Shown: one piece after another, positions 14,658 through 22,606 of the stretch
Numbering within the stretch: position 1 is the stretch's first letter
How the letters are laid out: every line of letters begins with the position of its first letter
From: CAWJLS01 sp963843755
Lineage (GTDB): Bacteria; Acidobacteriota; Thermoanaerobaculia; Multivoradales; DATKCC01
Length of the DNA: 64,000 nt
Reading direction: 5' to 3'
Assembly: GCA_963843755.1 (NCBI GenBank)
Contig: CAWJLS010000012.1
Location: forward strand, 1-64,000
Translations under genes and position numbers: made by a program
The notes under the pieces: generated by a model
Seen by the model: the letters and a program-made list of their open reading frames with translations, nothing else
What the model was told of the DNA's origin: nothing
Databases searched by the model: none

Positions 14658-15047
14658 ATGGATTGGGAGCGATTGATCGTGGAGGCAGCGGCGGCGCGCG
14701 ACCGGGCGCATGCGCCGTACAGCGGATATCGGGTGGGCGCGGCGTTGCTGTTCGAGGACGGCGAGGTGGTGACGGGGTGCAACGTGGAAAACCGGTTGCC
14801 GTCCCTGGCCGTCTGCGCCGAGCGCGTCGCCTTGACGCGGGCGATCGTCGAAGGCCAGACCTGGCCGATCGCCATGGTCGTGGTGACTGAGTCTCATCCC
14901 CCGGCGGCGCCGTGCGGCCTGTGCCTGGAATCGCTGGCAGAGTTCGTCGAAGATCTCCCGATCCTGCTGGTCAACGCCGACGGTGAGCGCGAAGAGGTCC
15001 GGCTTCAGCAGCTCCTCACCCGTCGGTTCACCCTGCCGACGAACTGA
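14658..15047 (+). CDS. cdd: cytidine deaminase-family zinc hydrolase
   Basis: 129 aa, the size of the tetrameric cytidine/deoxycytidine deaminases of pyrimidine salvage. The N-terminal substrate region reads APYSGYRVGAALLFEDG, followed by GCNVEN. The zinc site is complete: VCAERVAL provides the first cysteine and the catalytic glutamate, and PCGLC provides the other two cysteines. The motif continues LESLAEF where most tetrameric enzymes have RQxLxEF. Loss of that arginine-glutamine pair is unusual and may alter subunit contacts or specificity, so a blasticidin-S-deaminase-like role is an alternative. ATG 14658 matches the family N-terminus; an upstream in-frame extension to 14532 overlaps the preceding gene. 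Confidence 0.85.
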   Translation: MDWERLIVEAAAARDRAHAPYSGYRVGAALLFEDGEVVTGCNVENRLPSLAVCAERVALTRAIVEGQTWPIAMVVVTESHPPAAPCGLCLESLAEFVEDLPILLVNADGEREEVRLQQLLTRRFTLPTN

Positions 15048-15210
15048 GTCGACCCCCGAACGCTCGACCCCTACCTTCTCCGCACGGGGTCAGGAAGACG
15101 CCCTCGCCCCATCAACTGGACCGCCCCCTGACTCCCTCGGCGCTCTCCGCTCTCACGGAGAACGAGGAAGGCCCCCACCCCGGCCATCTTCTCCGACCAT
15201 CTCGTGGTCC

Positions 15211-15225
15211 GGGGGGGGGGGGGGG
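15211..15225 (+). repeat. 15-nt poly-G tract
   Basis: Uninterrupted run of fifteen G after a C. It is non-coding and about 200 bp beyond the stop codon of the convergent HAD gene. Such tracts are prone to slippage and to sequencing error. Confidence 0.9.
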
Positions 15226-15242
15226 ACGAGCGGTTCGACCAC

Positions 15243-15408
15243 GGAGCGTCCGGGAGAGAGGGGCGTAGAGGGGCGCTGGCGGCCGCGTCCGCGACGGCCT
15301 CCGAGCAGCCGGGCCGGCCCGACGCGGACGCCAACGAGCCGCGCGTTGATCCCCCAGCCGTCCAGTTCGCGCGGCGTCCCCTCCGAGCCCCTCTCTCCCG
15401 GACGCTCC
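15243..15408. repeat. perfect 22-bp inverted repeat with 122-nt spacer
   Basis: The arm at 15243-15264 (GGAGCGTCCGGGAGAGAGGG and two more bases) is the exact reverse complement of 15387-15408. The right arm is inside dispersed-repeat copy B, so the left arm is probably the remnant of another inverted copy. Confidence 0.8.
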
Positions 15409-15425
15409 CGGCAGACCTCCCCTAC
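15331..15425 (+). repeat. dispersed intergenic repeat, copy B
   Basis: Shares with 57112-57206 the blocks CGTTGATC(C/T)CCCAGCCG, TCCAGTTCG and CGCTCCCGGCAGACC(T/C)CCC in the same order and spacing. It ends at the stop codon of the HAD gene. Confidence 0.65.
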
Positions 15426-16147
15426 CCGAGCACCTCGGCCAACTCGTCCGGCTTCGCCGGCCGCAGCAGGGGCTCGAACGGCGCGAGCTCCTCCTCCGTG
15501 CCGAACCCCCAGCGGACCAGAGCCAGCGGCACGTCGGCCGCCCGGGCGGTTTCGCCGTCGACCGCGCTGTCGCCGACGAACAGGACGTGCCCGACCGGAA
15601 CCCCCAGCCGTCGGGCGATCCAGCGCAGCCCTTCCGGATCCGGTTTGCGCGTCCGCAACGTATCGCCGCCGACCACCGCCTGGAACCGCGCGCCCTGGCC
15701 CGCGAGCGCATGGAACAGCCCGGACTGCGCACCGAGGATCTTGCGCGTCGACCGCTCCGGCTTGTTGGTCAAGACCGCCATGGGGTAGCGCCCCGCCAGC
15801 GCGCCGAGCATCTCCGGCACGCCGGCGTAGGGCATCGTCGTGTCGAGGCAGCGCCGGTCGTAGAGATCGAGGAAGCGCTCGAAGGCCCGGTCCACATCGA
15901 TCGACCCTTCGGCATCGGCCGGTTCGCCCCCCGCGGCCCGGTCCCGCAGCGCCCGCTCCACCAGCACGCGCGCCCCCCACCCGACCATCGACACCACCCG
16001 CTCGAGCGACAGCGGCGCCAGCCCGAGCTCCTCGCGCAGGGCGTTGACCGCCGACGCCAGGTCCCGCCGCGAGTCGATCAGCGTTCCGTCCAGATCGAAC
16101 ACCACGGCCCGAATCTGGACGAGCCGGCTCGAGGCCGCAGAGCTCAC
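15422..16147 (-). CDS. gph: HAD hydrolase, phosphoglycolate-phosphatase-like
   Basis: 241-aa HAD-superfamily phosphatase. Motif I VFDLDGTLIDSRRDL, motif II LTNKP, the motif III lysine in RTRKPDPEG and motif IV VGDSAVDGETA are present, with a helical cap between. This is the Gph/PGP subfamily that removes 2-phosphoglycolate, but substrate assignment inside HAD families is unsafe. I chose GTG 16147 because it overlaps the argF stop as GTGA; ATG 16174 would overlap by 31 bp. It is the last gene of the arginine deiminase operon, a setting in which its role is not obvious. Confidence 0.8.
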   Translation of the reverse strand: MSSAASSRLVQIRAVVFDLDGTLIDSRRDLASAVNALREELGLAPLSLERVVSMVGWGARVLVERALRDRAAGGEPADAEGSIDVDRAFERFLDLYDRRCLDTTMPYAGVPEMLGALAGRYPMAVLTNKPERSTRKILGAQSGLFHALAGQGARFQAVVGGDTLRTRKPDPEGLRWIARRLGVPVGHVLFVGDSAVDGETARAADVPLALVRWGFGTEEELAPFEPLLRPAKPDELAEVLG

Positions 16148-17085
16148 GACAGGTCCAGCCCCCCCATCGCCCACAGCATGATCGCCTTCTGGGTGTGCAG
16201 CCGGTTCTCGGCCTCGTCGAAGATCCGGCTCTGGGGGCCGTCGGCGACCTCGGCAGAGACCTCCTCACCCCGGTGGCAGGGCAGGCAGTGGAGGAAGACG
16301 GCGTCCTCCTCCGCCTCGGCCATGACGGCGGCGTCGACCATGTAGCCGTGGAAGGCCTTCAGGCGCTCGGCCTGCTGGTCCTCCTGCCCCATGGAGGCGA
16401 AGACGTCGGTGTAGACGGCGGAGGCACCCTGGGCGGCCTCCTTGGCATCGCGCACGATCTCGATGCTGACACCGGCGGCCTGGGCGTCGGCCCGCGCCAG
16501 ATCGAGGTACTTCGGTGCGGGGTCGTAGCCGGCCGGGCAGGCGACCGCGATGTCCATGCCGACCTTGGCGGCGCCCAGCAGCAGCGAGTGGCACATGTTG
16601 TTGCCGTCGCCGACGTAGGCGATCTTGCGGCCGGCCAGGCCTTCGTAGCCGCCGAAGATCTCCGACAGGGTGAAGTAGTCGGTCAGCGCCTGGCACGGGT
16701 GGAGGTCGTCGGTCAGGCCGTTGATCACCGGCGTGGTGCCGAAACGGGCGAGGTCGACCACGTCCTGGTGGGAGAAGGTGCGCGCCATGATGCCGTCGAG
16801 GTAGCGCGACAGCACCTTGGCGGTGTCGTGGATGGTCTCGCCCCGGCCGAGCTGGATGTCGCGGCTGGAGAGGAACAGGGCGTGGCCGCCGAGCTGGACC
16901 ATGCCGGTCTCGAAGCTCACCCGGGTGCGGGTGGAGGACTTCTGGAAGATCATGCCGAGGCTCTGGCGGTGGAGCGCGGTCTCGTAGCTCGCCGGGTTCG
17001 CCTTGACGTCGGCCGCGAGCCGGAACAGGCCGCGAACCTGGTCCGCGCTCAGGTCGTGGATCGAGATCAGGTGCCGCACGCTCAT
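16144..17085 (-). CDS. argF: ornithine carbamoyltransferase
   Basis: 313-aa transcarbamylase. The carbamoyl-phosphate site SSTRTRVSFE, the HPCQALTD motif and the ornithine-site HCLP motif are all present, and length is typical. ATG 17085 gives MSVRHLISI with AGGAG 9 nt upstream; the longer frame to 17184 is not conserved. Because it follows arcA and arcC, the enzyme probably works in the catabolic direction (citrulline plus phosphate to ornithine plus carbamoyl phosphate) and could be called arcB. Sequence alone does not separate the two roles. Confidence 0.93.
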   Translation of the reverse strand: MSVRHLISIHDLSADQVRGLFRLAADVKANPASYETALHRQSLGMIFQKSSTRTRVSFETGMVQLGGHALFLSSRDIQLGRGETIHDTAKVLSRYLDGIMARTFSHQDVVDLARFGTTPVINGLTDDLHPCQALTDYFTLSEIFGGYEGLAGRKIAYVGDGNNMCHSLLLGAAKVGMDIAVACPAGYDPAPKYLDLARADAQAAGVSIEIVRDAKEAAQGASAVYTDVFASMGQEDQQAERLKAFHGYMVDAAVMAEAEEDAVFLHCLPCHRGEEVSAEVADGPQSRIFDEAENRLHTQKAIMLWAMGGLDLS

Positions 17086-17149
17086 CGGGGTGTCTCCTGT
17101 TGCGTCTGGGAGGAGGGCGCTGGCGCGCCTCCGGGTCTGGTTGATCGGT

Positions 17150-18151
17150 TCAGGCGGACGGGGTCGCGGCGGGGCGCTCGGCATCGGCCGAGATCGTGGT
17201 GCCGGCGGTGCCGTCGACCGCGTCGTGGACGTGGTCGATGTCGGTGATCACCACCCGGCGCCCGGTGGCCGCGACGAAGTCGATCGCCGCCTCCATCTTC
17301 GGCCCCATGCTACCCGCAGGGAACTGCCCCGCGGCGAGCAGGTCGCGCGCCTCCTCGATGCCCAGGCTGGAGAGCTCGGCCTCGTTCTCGGTGCCGAAGT
17401 CCCGCTTGACCCGGGCGACGTTGGTCAGGATGAGGAAGAGGTCGGCCTCGAGCTCGCGGGCCAGGAGCGAGGCGGTCCGGTCCTTGTCGATCACCGCCTC
17501 GACGCCGTGGACGGTCCCGTTGTCGCGGACCACCGGGATGCCGCCGCCACCGCCCGCGATCACCACCCGGCGCCCGCCGAGCAGGTCGCGCACGCAGGCG
17601 AGACCGAGGATCTCGAGCGGCCGCGGGCTGGAGACGACCTTGCGCCAGCCGTGCTCCTCCTCCTTGATCTGCCAGCCGTACTCCTCCTGGAACACTCGGG
17701 CGCGCTCGCGCGAGAAGAACGGCCCGACCGGCTTGGTCGGCTTCTCGAAGCCGGGGTCGTCGGCGTCGACCACCACCTGGGAGAGCAGGCAGACCGGCTC
17801 GGCGGCGAGCCCGTCGCGGGAGAAGCGGTTGCGCAAGGCCAGCTCGAGCAGGTAGCCCATGCTGCCCTGGGTCTCGGCGACCGCGACGTCCAGGGTGCCG
17901 GGCGGGACCTTGTCCACCGCGGCCTCCATCTGCATCATCGCCTGCCCCACCTGGGGGCCGTTGCCGTGGACGATCAGCAGGCGCCAGCCGCGCTCGACCA
18001 GGCCGGCCAGCCAGCCGGCCGCCGCGTCCGCCCGGCGGAGCTGCTCGGCCACCGTGCCGCGGTCTTCGGGTTGGAGCAGGGCGTTGCCGCCGAAGGCGAC
18101 GACGGCCAGCGGTCGCTTGCCGTTGGCGCTCGGGTCGTGGGGTCGGGTCAT
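17150..18151 (-). CDS. arcC: carbamate kinase
   Basis: 333-aa amino-acid-kinase-fold enzyme that makes ATP from carbamoyl phosphate, the last step of the arginine deiminase pathway. Landmarks are VVAFGGNALL near the N-terminus, IVHGNGPQVGQ, the VVIAGGGGGIPVV loop, the EAVIDKDR motif typical of carbamate kinases and the GSMGPKMEAA C-terminal block. It lies between arcA (112 bp gap) and argF (64 bp gap), in the order expected for fermentative arginine use. Confidence 0.95.
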   Translation of the reverse strand: MTRPHDPSANGKRPLAVVAFGGNALLQPEDRGTVAEQLRRADAAAGWLAGLVERGWRLLIVHGNGPQVGQAMMQMEAAVDKVPPGTLDVAVAETQGSMGYLLELALRNRFSRDGLAAEPVCLLSQVVVDADDPGFEKPTKPVGPFFSRERARVFQEEYGWQIKEEEHGWRKVVSSPRPLEILGLACVRDLLGGRRVVIAGGGGGIPVVRDNGTVHGVEAVIDKDRTASLLARELEADLFLILTNVARVKRDFGTENEAELSSLGIEEARDLLAAGQFPAGSMGPKMEAAIDFVAATGRRVVITDIDHVHDAVDGTAGTTISADAERPAATPSA

Positions 18152-18263
18152 GATGGGGTCCTCGGTCGAAGTGGTATCCCTGGCGAAATCGAGTCGGATC
18201 GGATCGGAAGGCGCTTTGCGATCGGAGGCGATCGCAGACCGTCGGCGGCGCGGAGAGGGCCCG

Positions 18264-19568
18264 TCAGGACGGGGCGTCGCGCAGCAGCGGCGCGGTCATG
18301 CACCGCGGTCCGCCCCGCGCCCGGGAGAGCTCGTTGCCGGCCAGGGTCACGACGGTCCGGCCGTGGCCGAGAACCTCCTCCCCCTGCTCGACCACGTCGA
18401 GCTCGGAGATCACCCGCCAGCCGCGCCGGTCGAGCTCGTCCAAGGTGCGCCGGTTGCGCTGGTAGAGCAGGATCACCCCAGGGGCGATGGTGACCGCGTT
18501 GGCGCCGTCGGTCCACTGCTCGCGCTGCTGTTCGATCAGGTCGTCGCCGCCGCCGCAGGGCACCACGTCGAGCTCCAGGCCGAGGCCGGCCAGCGCCTCG
18601 AGCGGCGACGAGCGCACCGCGAAGGCGAGCTCGCGGGCGGTCAGGTCGACGTAGTAGGCGTGGGCCGCCTCCGGCGCGCCGGGCACGATGACCGGCAGGT
18701 AGGCCAGGCAGGTCGTGTGGTCGATCAGGGTGAAGACCGTGTCCAGGTGCATGCACGAGCGGCGCGCCGGCAGCTCGACCAGCACCAGGTGGCGGAACGT
18801 CGTCTCCTCCGCCCGCATGGACTCGGCCAGCGCCTCGACGCCGCGCCGGTTGGTGCGCTCGGAGACCCCGACCAGCAGGATCTCCGGGCTCGCCACCAGC
18901 ACGTCGCCGCCCTCGATGTCCGGATAGGGAAAGGCCCGCGGGCTGCCCGTCGCGTCCTTGCCGCCGTGGTGCAGGCTGTCCAGATGGAAGGTCCGGGCCG
19001 ACCGGGAGAGCTCCGGGTGGTGGTCGAACACGGTCCGGGCGATCAGCGGTTCCCGCTCCCGCGCCTCGGTGGCCATGGACGAGATCATCACCCGGTCGCC
19101 GATCACCGCCTGGGGATCGCGCTGGAAGAAGAAGTTGGGCAACGGGTCGAGGTCGAAGAAGGCCTCGGCCGGCCGCGGCGGCAGGTCGCCGCGCTCCACC
19201 GGCAGGCCGCAGATCAGGGCGGCCGCCAGAGCGCTCGCGTCGAGCTCGTCGAGCCGTTCGATCACCCGCCGCTCGACGAAGTACTCCCGCTCCAGCTCGC
19301 CGAGCAGCTCGCGCCGCGCCAGGTCCACCTCGAGCGCCTCGGTCAGCAGGTCCTGGGCCTCGAGCACCTCGACCCCGGCGCGCTCGAAGATGCCGCGGAA
19401 GAGGTCGTGCTCCTCCCGAGCCTCCTCGCCGTAGAGGATGTCGTCGAACAGCAGGCGCTCCATGAGCGACGGCACCATCCGGTCGATCTCGTCCCCGGGG
19501 CGATGAAGCATCACCCGGCGCAGGCGGCCGATCTCTGACTCGACACGGATCGCGGACATGGTCGTCAT
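18264..19568 (-). CDS. arcA: arginine deiminase
   Basis: 434 aa, the usual ADI length. The enzyme hydrolyses arginine to citrulline and ammonia. Motifs include the N-terminal SEIGRLRRVMLHRPG, the FQRDPQAVI block of the substrate site, and the catalytic cysteine near the C-terminus in RGGPRCMTAPL. Two ATGs (19568 and 19559) are possible and neither has a clear ribosome site. It is the first gene of an arcA-arcC-argF-gph unit, divergent from purB, with a terminator-like hairpin between its likely promoter and start codon. Confidence 0.94.
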   Translation of the reverse strand: MTTMSAIRVESEIGRLRRVMLHRPGDEIDRMVPSLMERLLFDDILYGEEAREEHDLFRGIFERAGVEVLEAQDLLTEALEVDLARRELLGELEREYFVERRVIERLDELDASALAAALICGLPVERGDLPPRPAEAFFDLDPLPNFFFQRDPQAVIGDRVMISSMATEAREREPLIARTVFDHHPELSRSARTFHLDSLHHGGKDATGSPRAFPYPDIEGGDVLVASPEILLVGVSERTNRRGVEALAESMRAEETTFRHLVLVELPARRSCMHLDTVFTLIDHTTCLAYLPVIVPGAPEAAHAYYVDLTARELAFAVRSSPLEALAGLGLELDVVPCGGGDDLIEQQREQWTDGANAVTIAPGVILLYQRNRRTLDELDRRGWRVISELDVVEQGEEVLGHGRTVVTLAGNELSRARGGPRCMTAPLLRDAPS

Positions 19569-19585
19569 GCTTGGATGGGGGGCTC

Positions 19586-19621
19586 GAAAAACAAACGTGC
19601 CCGAGCGTGGAGCACTCGGGC
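19586..19621 (-). terminator. terminator-like hairpin in the arcA leader (possible attenuator)
   Basis: On the minus strand GCCCGAG (19615-19621) and CTCGGGC (19599-19605) form a stem followed by ACGTTTGTTTTT, 18 nt upstream of arcA ATG 19568. No minus-strand gene lies just upstream for it to terminate, because purB diverges. Confidence 0.5.
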
Positions 19622-19680
19622 CACCGAAAGAGCAGACTCTAACACGCCGAACGGGCGTCTTCCCAGGTGTCGCGCCCTGC

Positions 19681-19686
19681 TAAAGT
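19681..19686 (+). promoter_or_regulatory. -10-like TAAAGT box upstream of purB
   Basis: GCTAAAGT ends 9 nt before the purB ATG at 19696, with no Shine-Dalgarno in between, so a near-leaderless transcript is likely. No convincing -35 is seen. Confidence 0.4.
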
Positions 19687-19695
19687 CGCCCCGTC

Positions 19696-21132
19696 ATGAG
19701 CGACCACACCCTCTCCGACGCGCCGCAGAACCCGCTCCACGAACGCTACGCGTCCCGGCGCATGGCCCACCTGTTTTCGGCCCGCCACCGGTTCGAGACC
19801 TGGCGCCGGCTGTGGATCGTCCTGGCGGAGAGCCAGGCGGAGCTCGGCCTGCCGATCACCGAAGCCCAGCTCGAGGCGCTGCGCCGCGCCGCGCCGGAGA
19901 TCGACCTCGACCGGGTGGCGGAGATCGAACAAGCCACCCGCCACGACGTGGTCGCCCACCTGCGCCACTTCGCCGAACGCGCCGGCGAGGCCGGAGGCAT
20001 CCTCCACCTCGGCGCGACCAGCGCCTTCGTCACCGACAACACCGACGCCCTGCTGACCCGCGAGGCGCTCGAGATCCTGCGCCAGCGCCTGGCGGCGACG
20101 GTCCGCGCCCTGGCCGACTTCGCCCGCCGCCACCGCGACCGCCCGGCGCTCGCCTACACCCACTTCCAGCCGGCCCAGCTCACCACCGTCGGCAAGCGGG
20201 CCTGTCTGTGGCTCCAGGACTTCCTCGAAGACCTGGCCGAGGTCGAGCTCCGGCTGGCGACCCTGCGCTGCCGCGGCGTCAAGGGGACCACCGGCACCCA
20301 GGCCAGCTACCTGACCCTGTTCGACGGCGATCACGACAAGATCGCCGCCCTCGACCGCATGGTCGCCGAGCGCCTCGGCTTCCCGGCGAGCTGGGCGGTA
20401 ACCGGCCAGACCTACCCGCGCAAGCAGGACAGCCGGGTGCTCCAGACCCTGGCGGGCATCGGCGAGAGCGCCCACAAGCTGGGCACGGACCTGCGCCTGC
20501 TCCAGGGCGTCGGCGAGCTGGCCGAGCCGTTCGACGACGCCCAGGTCGGCTCCTCGGCCATGGCCTACAAGCGCAACCCGGTGCGCGCCGAGCGCATGTG
20601 CGGCCTGTCGCGGCGGCTGATGACCGACGCCCTCAACGGCCCGCTCAACACCGCCGTCCAGTGGCTCGAGCGCAGCCTCGACGACTCGGCCAACCGGCGC
20701 CTGGTGATCCCCGACGCCCTGATGACCGCCGACGCCGTCCTGTCGCTCGCCTCCCACATCGCCGAAGGGCTCCGGGTCGACGAGGCGGCGGTGGCGACGC
20801 GGGTGGCCCGAGAGCTGCCGTTCATGGCGACCGAAACGCTGCTGATGAAGGCGGCCCTCAAGGGCGGCGACCGCCAAGAGCTCCACGAGCGCATCCGCCG
20901 CTACTCGTTCGCGGCCCGCGAGGCCATGGCGGGCGGCGCCGACAACCCGCTGCTCGCCAGGATCGCCGACGACGCGGACTTCCGCCTGACCCGGACCGAG
21001 ATCGACGACGCGGTCGACGCCCGGGCGTTCACCGGACGCTCGGCCGAGCAGGTGGACGTCTTCCTCGCCGAGCAGGTCGCGCCCGCGATCGACGGCATCG
21101 ACGACGCAGCGATCGAAGCGCCCCGCATCTGA
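19696..21132 (+). CDS. purB: adenylosuccinate lyase
   Basis: 478-aa fumarase/aspartase-superfamily lyase acting twice in purine synthesis (SAICAR to AICAR, adenylosuccinate to AMP). Key blocks are RHDVVAHLRHF and HLGATSAFVTDN for substrate binding, AYTHFQPAQLTTVGKR with the catalytic histidine region, and the signature GSSAMAYKRNPVRAER. The length and the MAYKRNP form resemble the longer, eukaryote-like PurB type rather than the roughly 430-aa Bacillus type (inference). The gene stands alone, divergent from the arc operon. Confidence 0.95.
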   Translation: MSDHTLSDAPQNPLHERYASRRMAHLFSARHRFETWRRLWIVLAESQAELGLPITEAQLEALRRAAPEIDLDRVAEIEQATRHDVVAHLRHFAERAGEAGGILHLGATSAFVTDNTDALLTREALEILRQRLAATVRALADFARRHRDRPALAYTHFQPAQLTTVGKRACLWLQDFLEDLAEVELRLATLRCRGVKGTTGTQASYLTLFDGDHDKIAALDRMVAERLGFPASWAVTGQTYPRKQDSRVLQTLAGIGESAHKLGTDLRLLQGVGELAEPFDDAQVGSSAMAYKRNPVRAERMCGLSRRLMTDALNGPLNTAVQWLERSLDDSANRRLVIPDALMTADAVLSLASHIAEGLRVDEAAVATRVARELPFMATETLLMKAALKGGDRQELHERIRRYSFAAREAMAGGADNPLLARIADDADFRLTRTEIDDAVDARAFTGRSAEQVDVFLAEQVAPAIDGIDDAAIEAPRI

Positions 21133-21270
21133 CCTCCGGCCCCGGTCGTCCGCAGGAGGTCGTCCACCGGCAGTCCTCGGGTACCCGGTGAGGGAAACCC
21201 GGGATTCTCACGTTACATCCCTTACGGGTTTGATGAAATTTCTCACAAACCTGCCCAAGGGAGCCTGGAA

Positions 21271-21708
21271 ATGCCTGAGAAACGAACCGCCAGCCGCGAC
21301 GCCGGAACCCCCAACGCCCCGTCCGCCAGCGCCGCCAAGCTGGCGCTCAGCGCCGCCGCACCCGCGGCCGCGGAGGCGGCGCTCACCTACGAGTGCTGTT
21401 GCGTGCGCCAGTACTGGGCGGTGGTGGAGCGGGATGGCAGCCTGGTGCGCGGCAACAACGTCCTGCGGTCGCAGCGCGTGGGAGTGGGGCAGTACGAGGT
21501 CGTCTTCAACGGCGACGTGAGCCACGGCGCCTACGTGGCGACGATCGGCCGCCCGGGGATCGCCACCGAGCCGGCCGGCGAGATCGGCGTGGCCCTGCGC
21601 TGCTGCCTCAACCCGCCGGAGGCGAACAAGGGAGTCTGGGTCGACACCCACAACTCCGACGGAGCCAACAGCGATCGGGCCTTCCACCTGGTCGTGCACG
21701 TCGCATAG
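21271..21708 (+). CDS. conserved small protein of unknown function
   Basis: 145 aa. An Ala-rich low-complexity N-terminus (about 1-38) is followed by a compact beta-rich domain with blocks QYWAVVERDGSLVRG, VGVGQYEVVFNGDVSHGAYVATIG, GEIGVALR and KGVWVDTHNSDGANSDRAFHLVVHVA. I have seen this strand pattern in uncharacterised proteins of other phyla but know no function. No signal peptide or membrane segment is evident. The start is supported by AAGGGAG 8 nt upstream of ATG 21271. The 138-bp upstream gap is unusually AT-rich near 21210-21245, suggesting its own promoter, but no hexamers stand out. Confidence 0.7.
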   Translation: MPEKRTASRDAGTPNAPSASAAKLALSAAAPAAAEAALTYECCCVRQYWAVVERDGSLVRGNNVLRSQRVGVGQYEVVFNGDVSHGAYVATIGRPGIATEPAGEIGVALRCCLNPPEANKGVWVDTHNSDGANSDRAFHLVVHVA

Positions 21709-21866
21709 TGCGCTACGGGCCGGCCCGGGGAGCCTCCACCTCGGAGCCCCCGGGCCATCGTCTCCCGTCTCCCACGCCCCGCCTGCAGTGCTCCGTCTCC
21801 AGTGCAGGGCGCCTCCGGGCCATTCGGTAGACTCGGGGCGACAACGCCGAGGAGATCCCGCAGACG

Positions 21867-22601
21867 GTGCCCGCCCCAAGAGACAGACCCCCGACCCCGC
21901 ACCGGCTCTCCGCCGCGCGGGTCCGCCTGGGGATTTGCGCGCTGTGGGCCGGCTCCGTGCTGCTCCAGATCGGGTGTAGCGGCGCCCGCTCACCGACCGA
22001 GAACCGCATCATCGAGCGCGGCGTCGCCTCCTGGTACGGCGGCGAGTTCCACGGTCGCTCGACCGCTAGCGGCGAGCGCTACGACATGCACGGCCTGACC
22101 GCCGCGCACAGGACCCTCCCCTTCGGCACCGTCGTCGAGGTCCACGACCTGGACAACGACCGGCGCGTGCAGGTGCGGATCACCGACCGCGGCCCGTTCG
22201 TCCGCGGCCGCATCCTCGACCTCTCCTACGCCGCCGCCAAGCAGCTCGACATGATCGGCCCCGGCACCGCCCACGTGGAGCTCCTGCTGGTCTCCTCCCC
22301 CACCCCGGTCCCCACCGTGACCGCGGTCGCCGAACGCGGGCCGCCGGCCCCGGCCGCCGTCGCGACCGCCGCAGCCTCCTCCGGTCCCTGGACCGTCCAG
22401 GTCGGCGCCTTCGAAGACCCCCAACGCGCCGCCGACCTCCGCGATCTCCTCTCCCGCCACTACCCCGACACCGTCATCCGCACCGCCGGCGCCTGGCACC
22501 GCGTCCAGATCGGCACGTTCAAGAAGCGCAAGAAGGCCGACGCCTTCCGCCGCGAGCTTCAGGAGTTGGGGTGGGATGCGGTGGTGGTGGCGGTGCCCTG
22601 A
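21867..22601 (+). CDS. rlpA: RlpA-like lipoprotein with SPOR domain
   Basis: 244-aa predicted outer-membrane lipoprotein: a hydrophobic segment ends in the lipobox-like LQIGC (cysteine about residue 37). The double-psi beta-barrel of RlpA follows (about 50-145; VASWYGGEFHGRSTASGE, LPFGTVVEVHDL, RITDRGPFVRGR, LDLSYAAAKQLDM). A low-complexity linker leads to a SPOR domain (about 170-244, WTVQVGAFEDPQRA...VQIGTF). RlpA proteins cleave or bind peptide-poor glycan at the septum, and SPOR binds such glycan. The start is GTG 21867 with AGGAG about 11 nt upstream. A TAGACT box near 21829 could be the -10. The gene converges with ddl. Confidence 0.88.
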   Translation: MPAPRDRPPTPHRLSAARVRLGICALWAGSVLLQIGCSGARSPTENRIIERGVASWYGGEFHGRSTASGERYDMHGLTAAHRTLPFGTVVEVHDLDNDRRVQVRITDRGPFVRGRILDLSYAAAKQLDMIGPGTAHVELLLVSSPTPVPTVTAVAERGPPAPAAVATAAASSGPWTVQVGAFEDPQRAADLRDLLSRHYPDTVIRTAGAWHRVQIGTFKKRKKADAFRRELQELGWDAVVVAVP

Positions 22602-22606
22602 CGGCC

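Larger units (their letters stand above)
15048..15421. other. 374-bp gene-free region with G tract and inverted repeats
   Basis: Between cdd and the HAD phosphatase I see no gene. It contains a 15-G homopolymer (15211-15225), a perfect 22-bp inverted repeat (15243-15264 and 15387-15408) and copy B of the dispersed repeat. No promoter or terminator is convincing. Confidence 0.6.

Noticed and set aside
21150..21175. AGGTCGTCCACCGGCA as a sigma-54 promoter for the 145-aa protein
   Set aside because: GG and GC spacing is right, but the -12 TT and most -24 bases are missing; chance match in GC-rich DNA.
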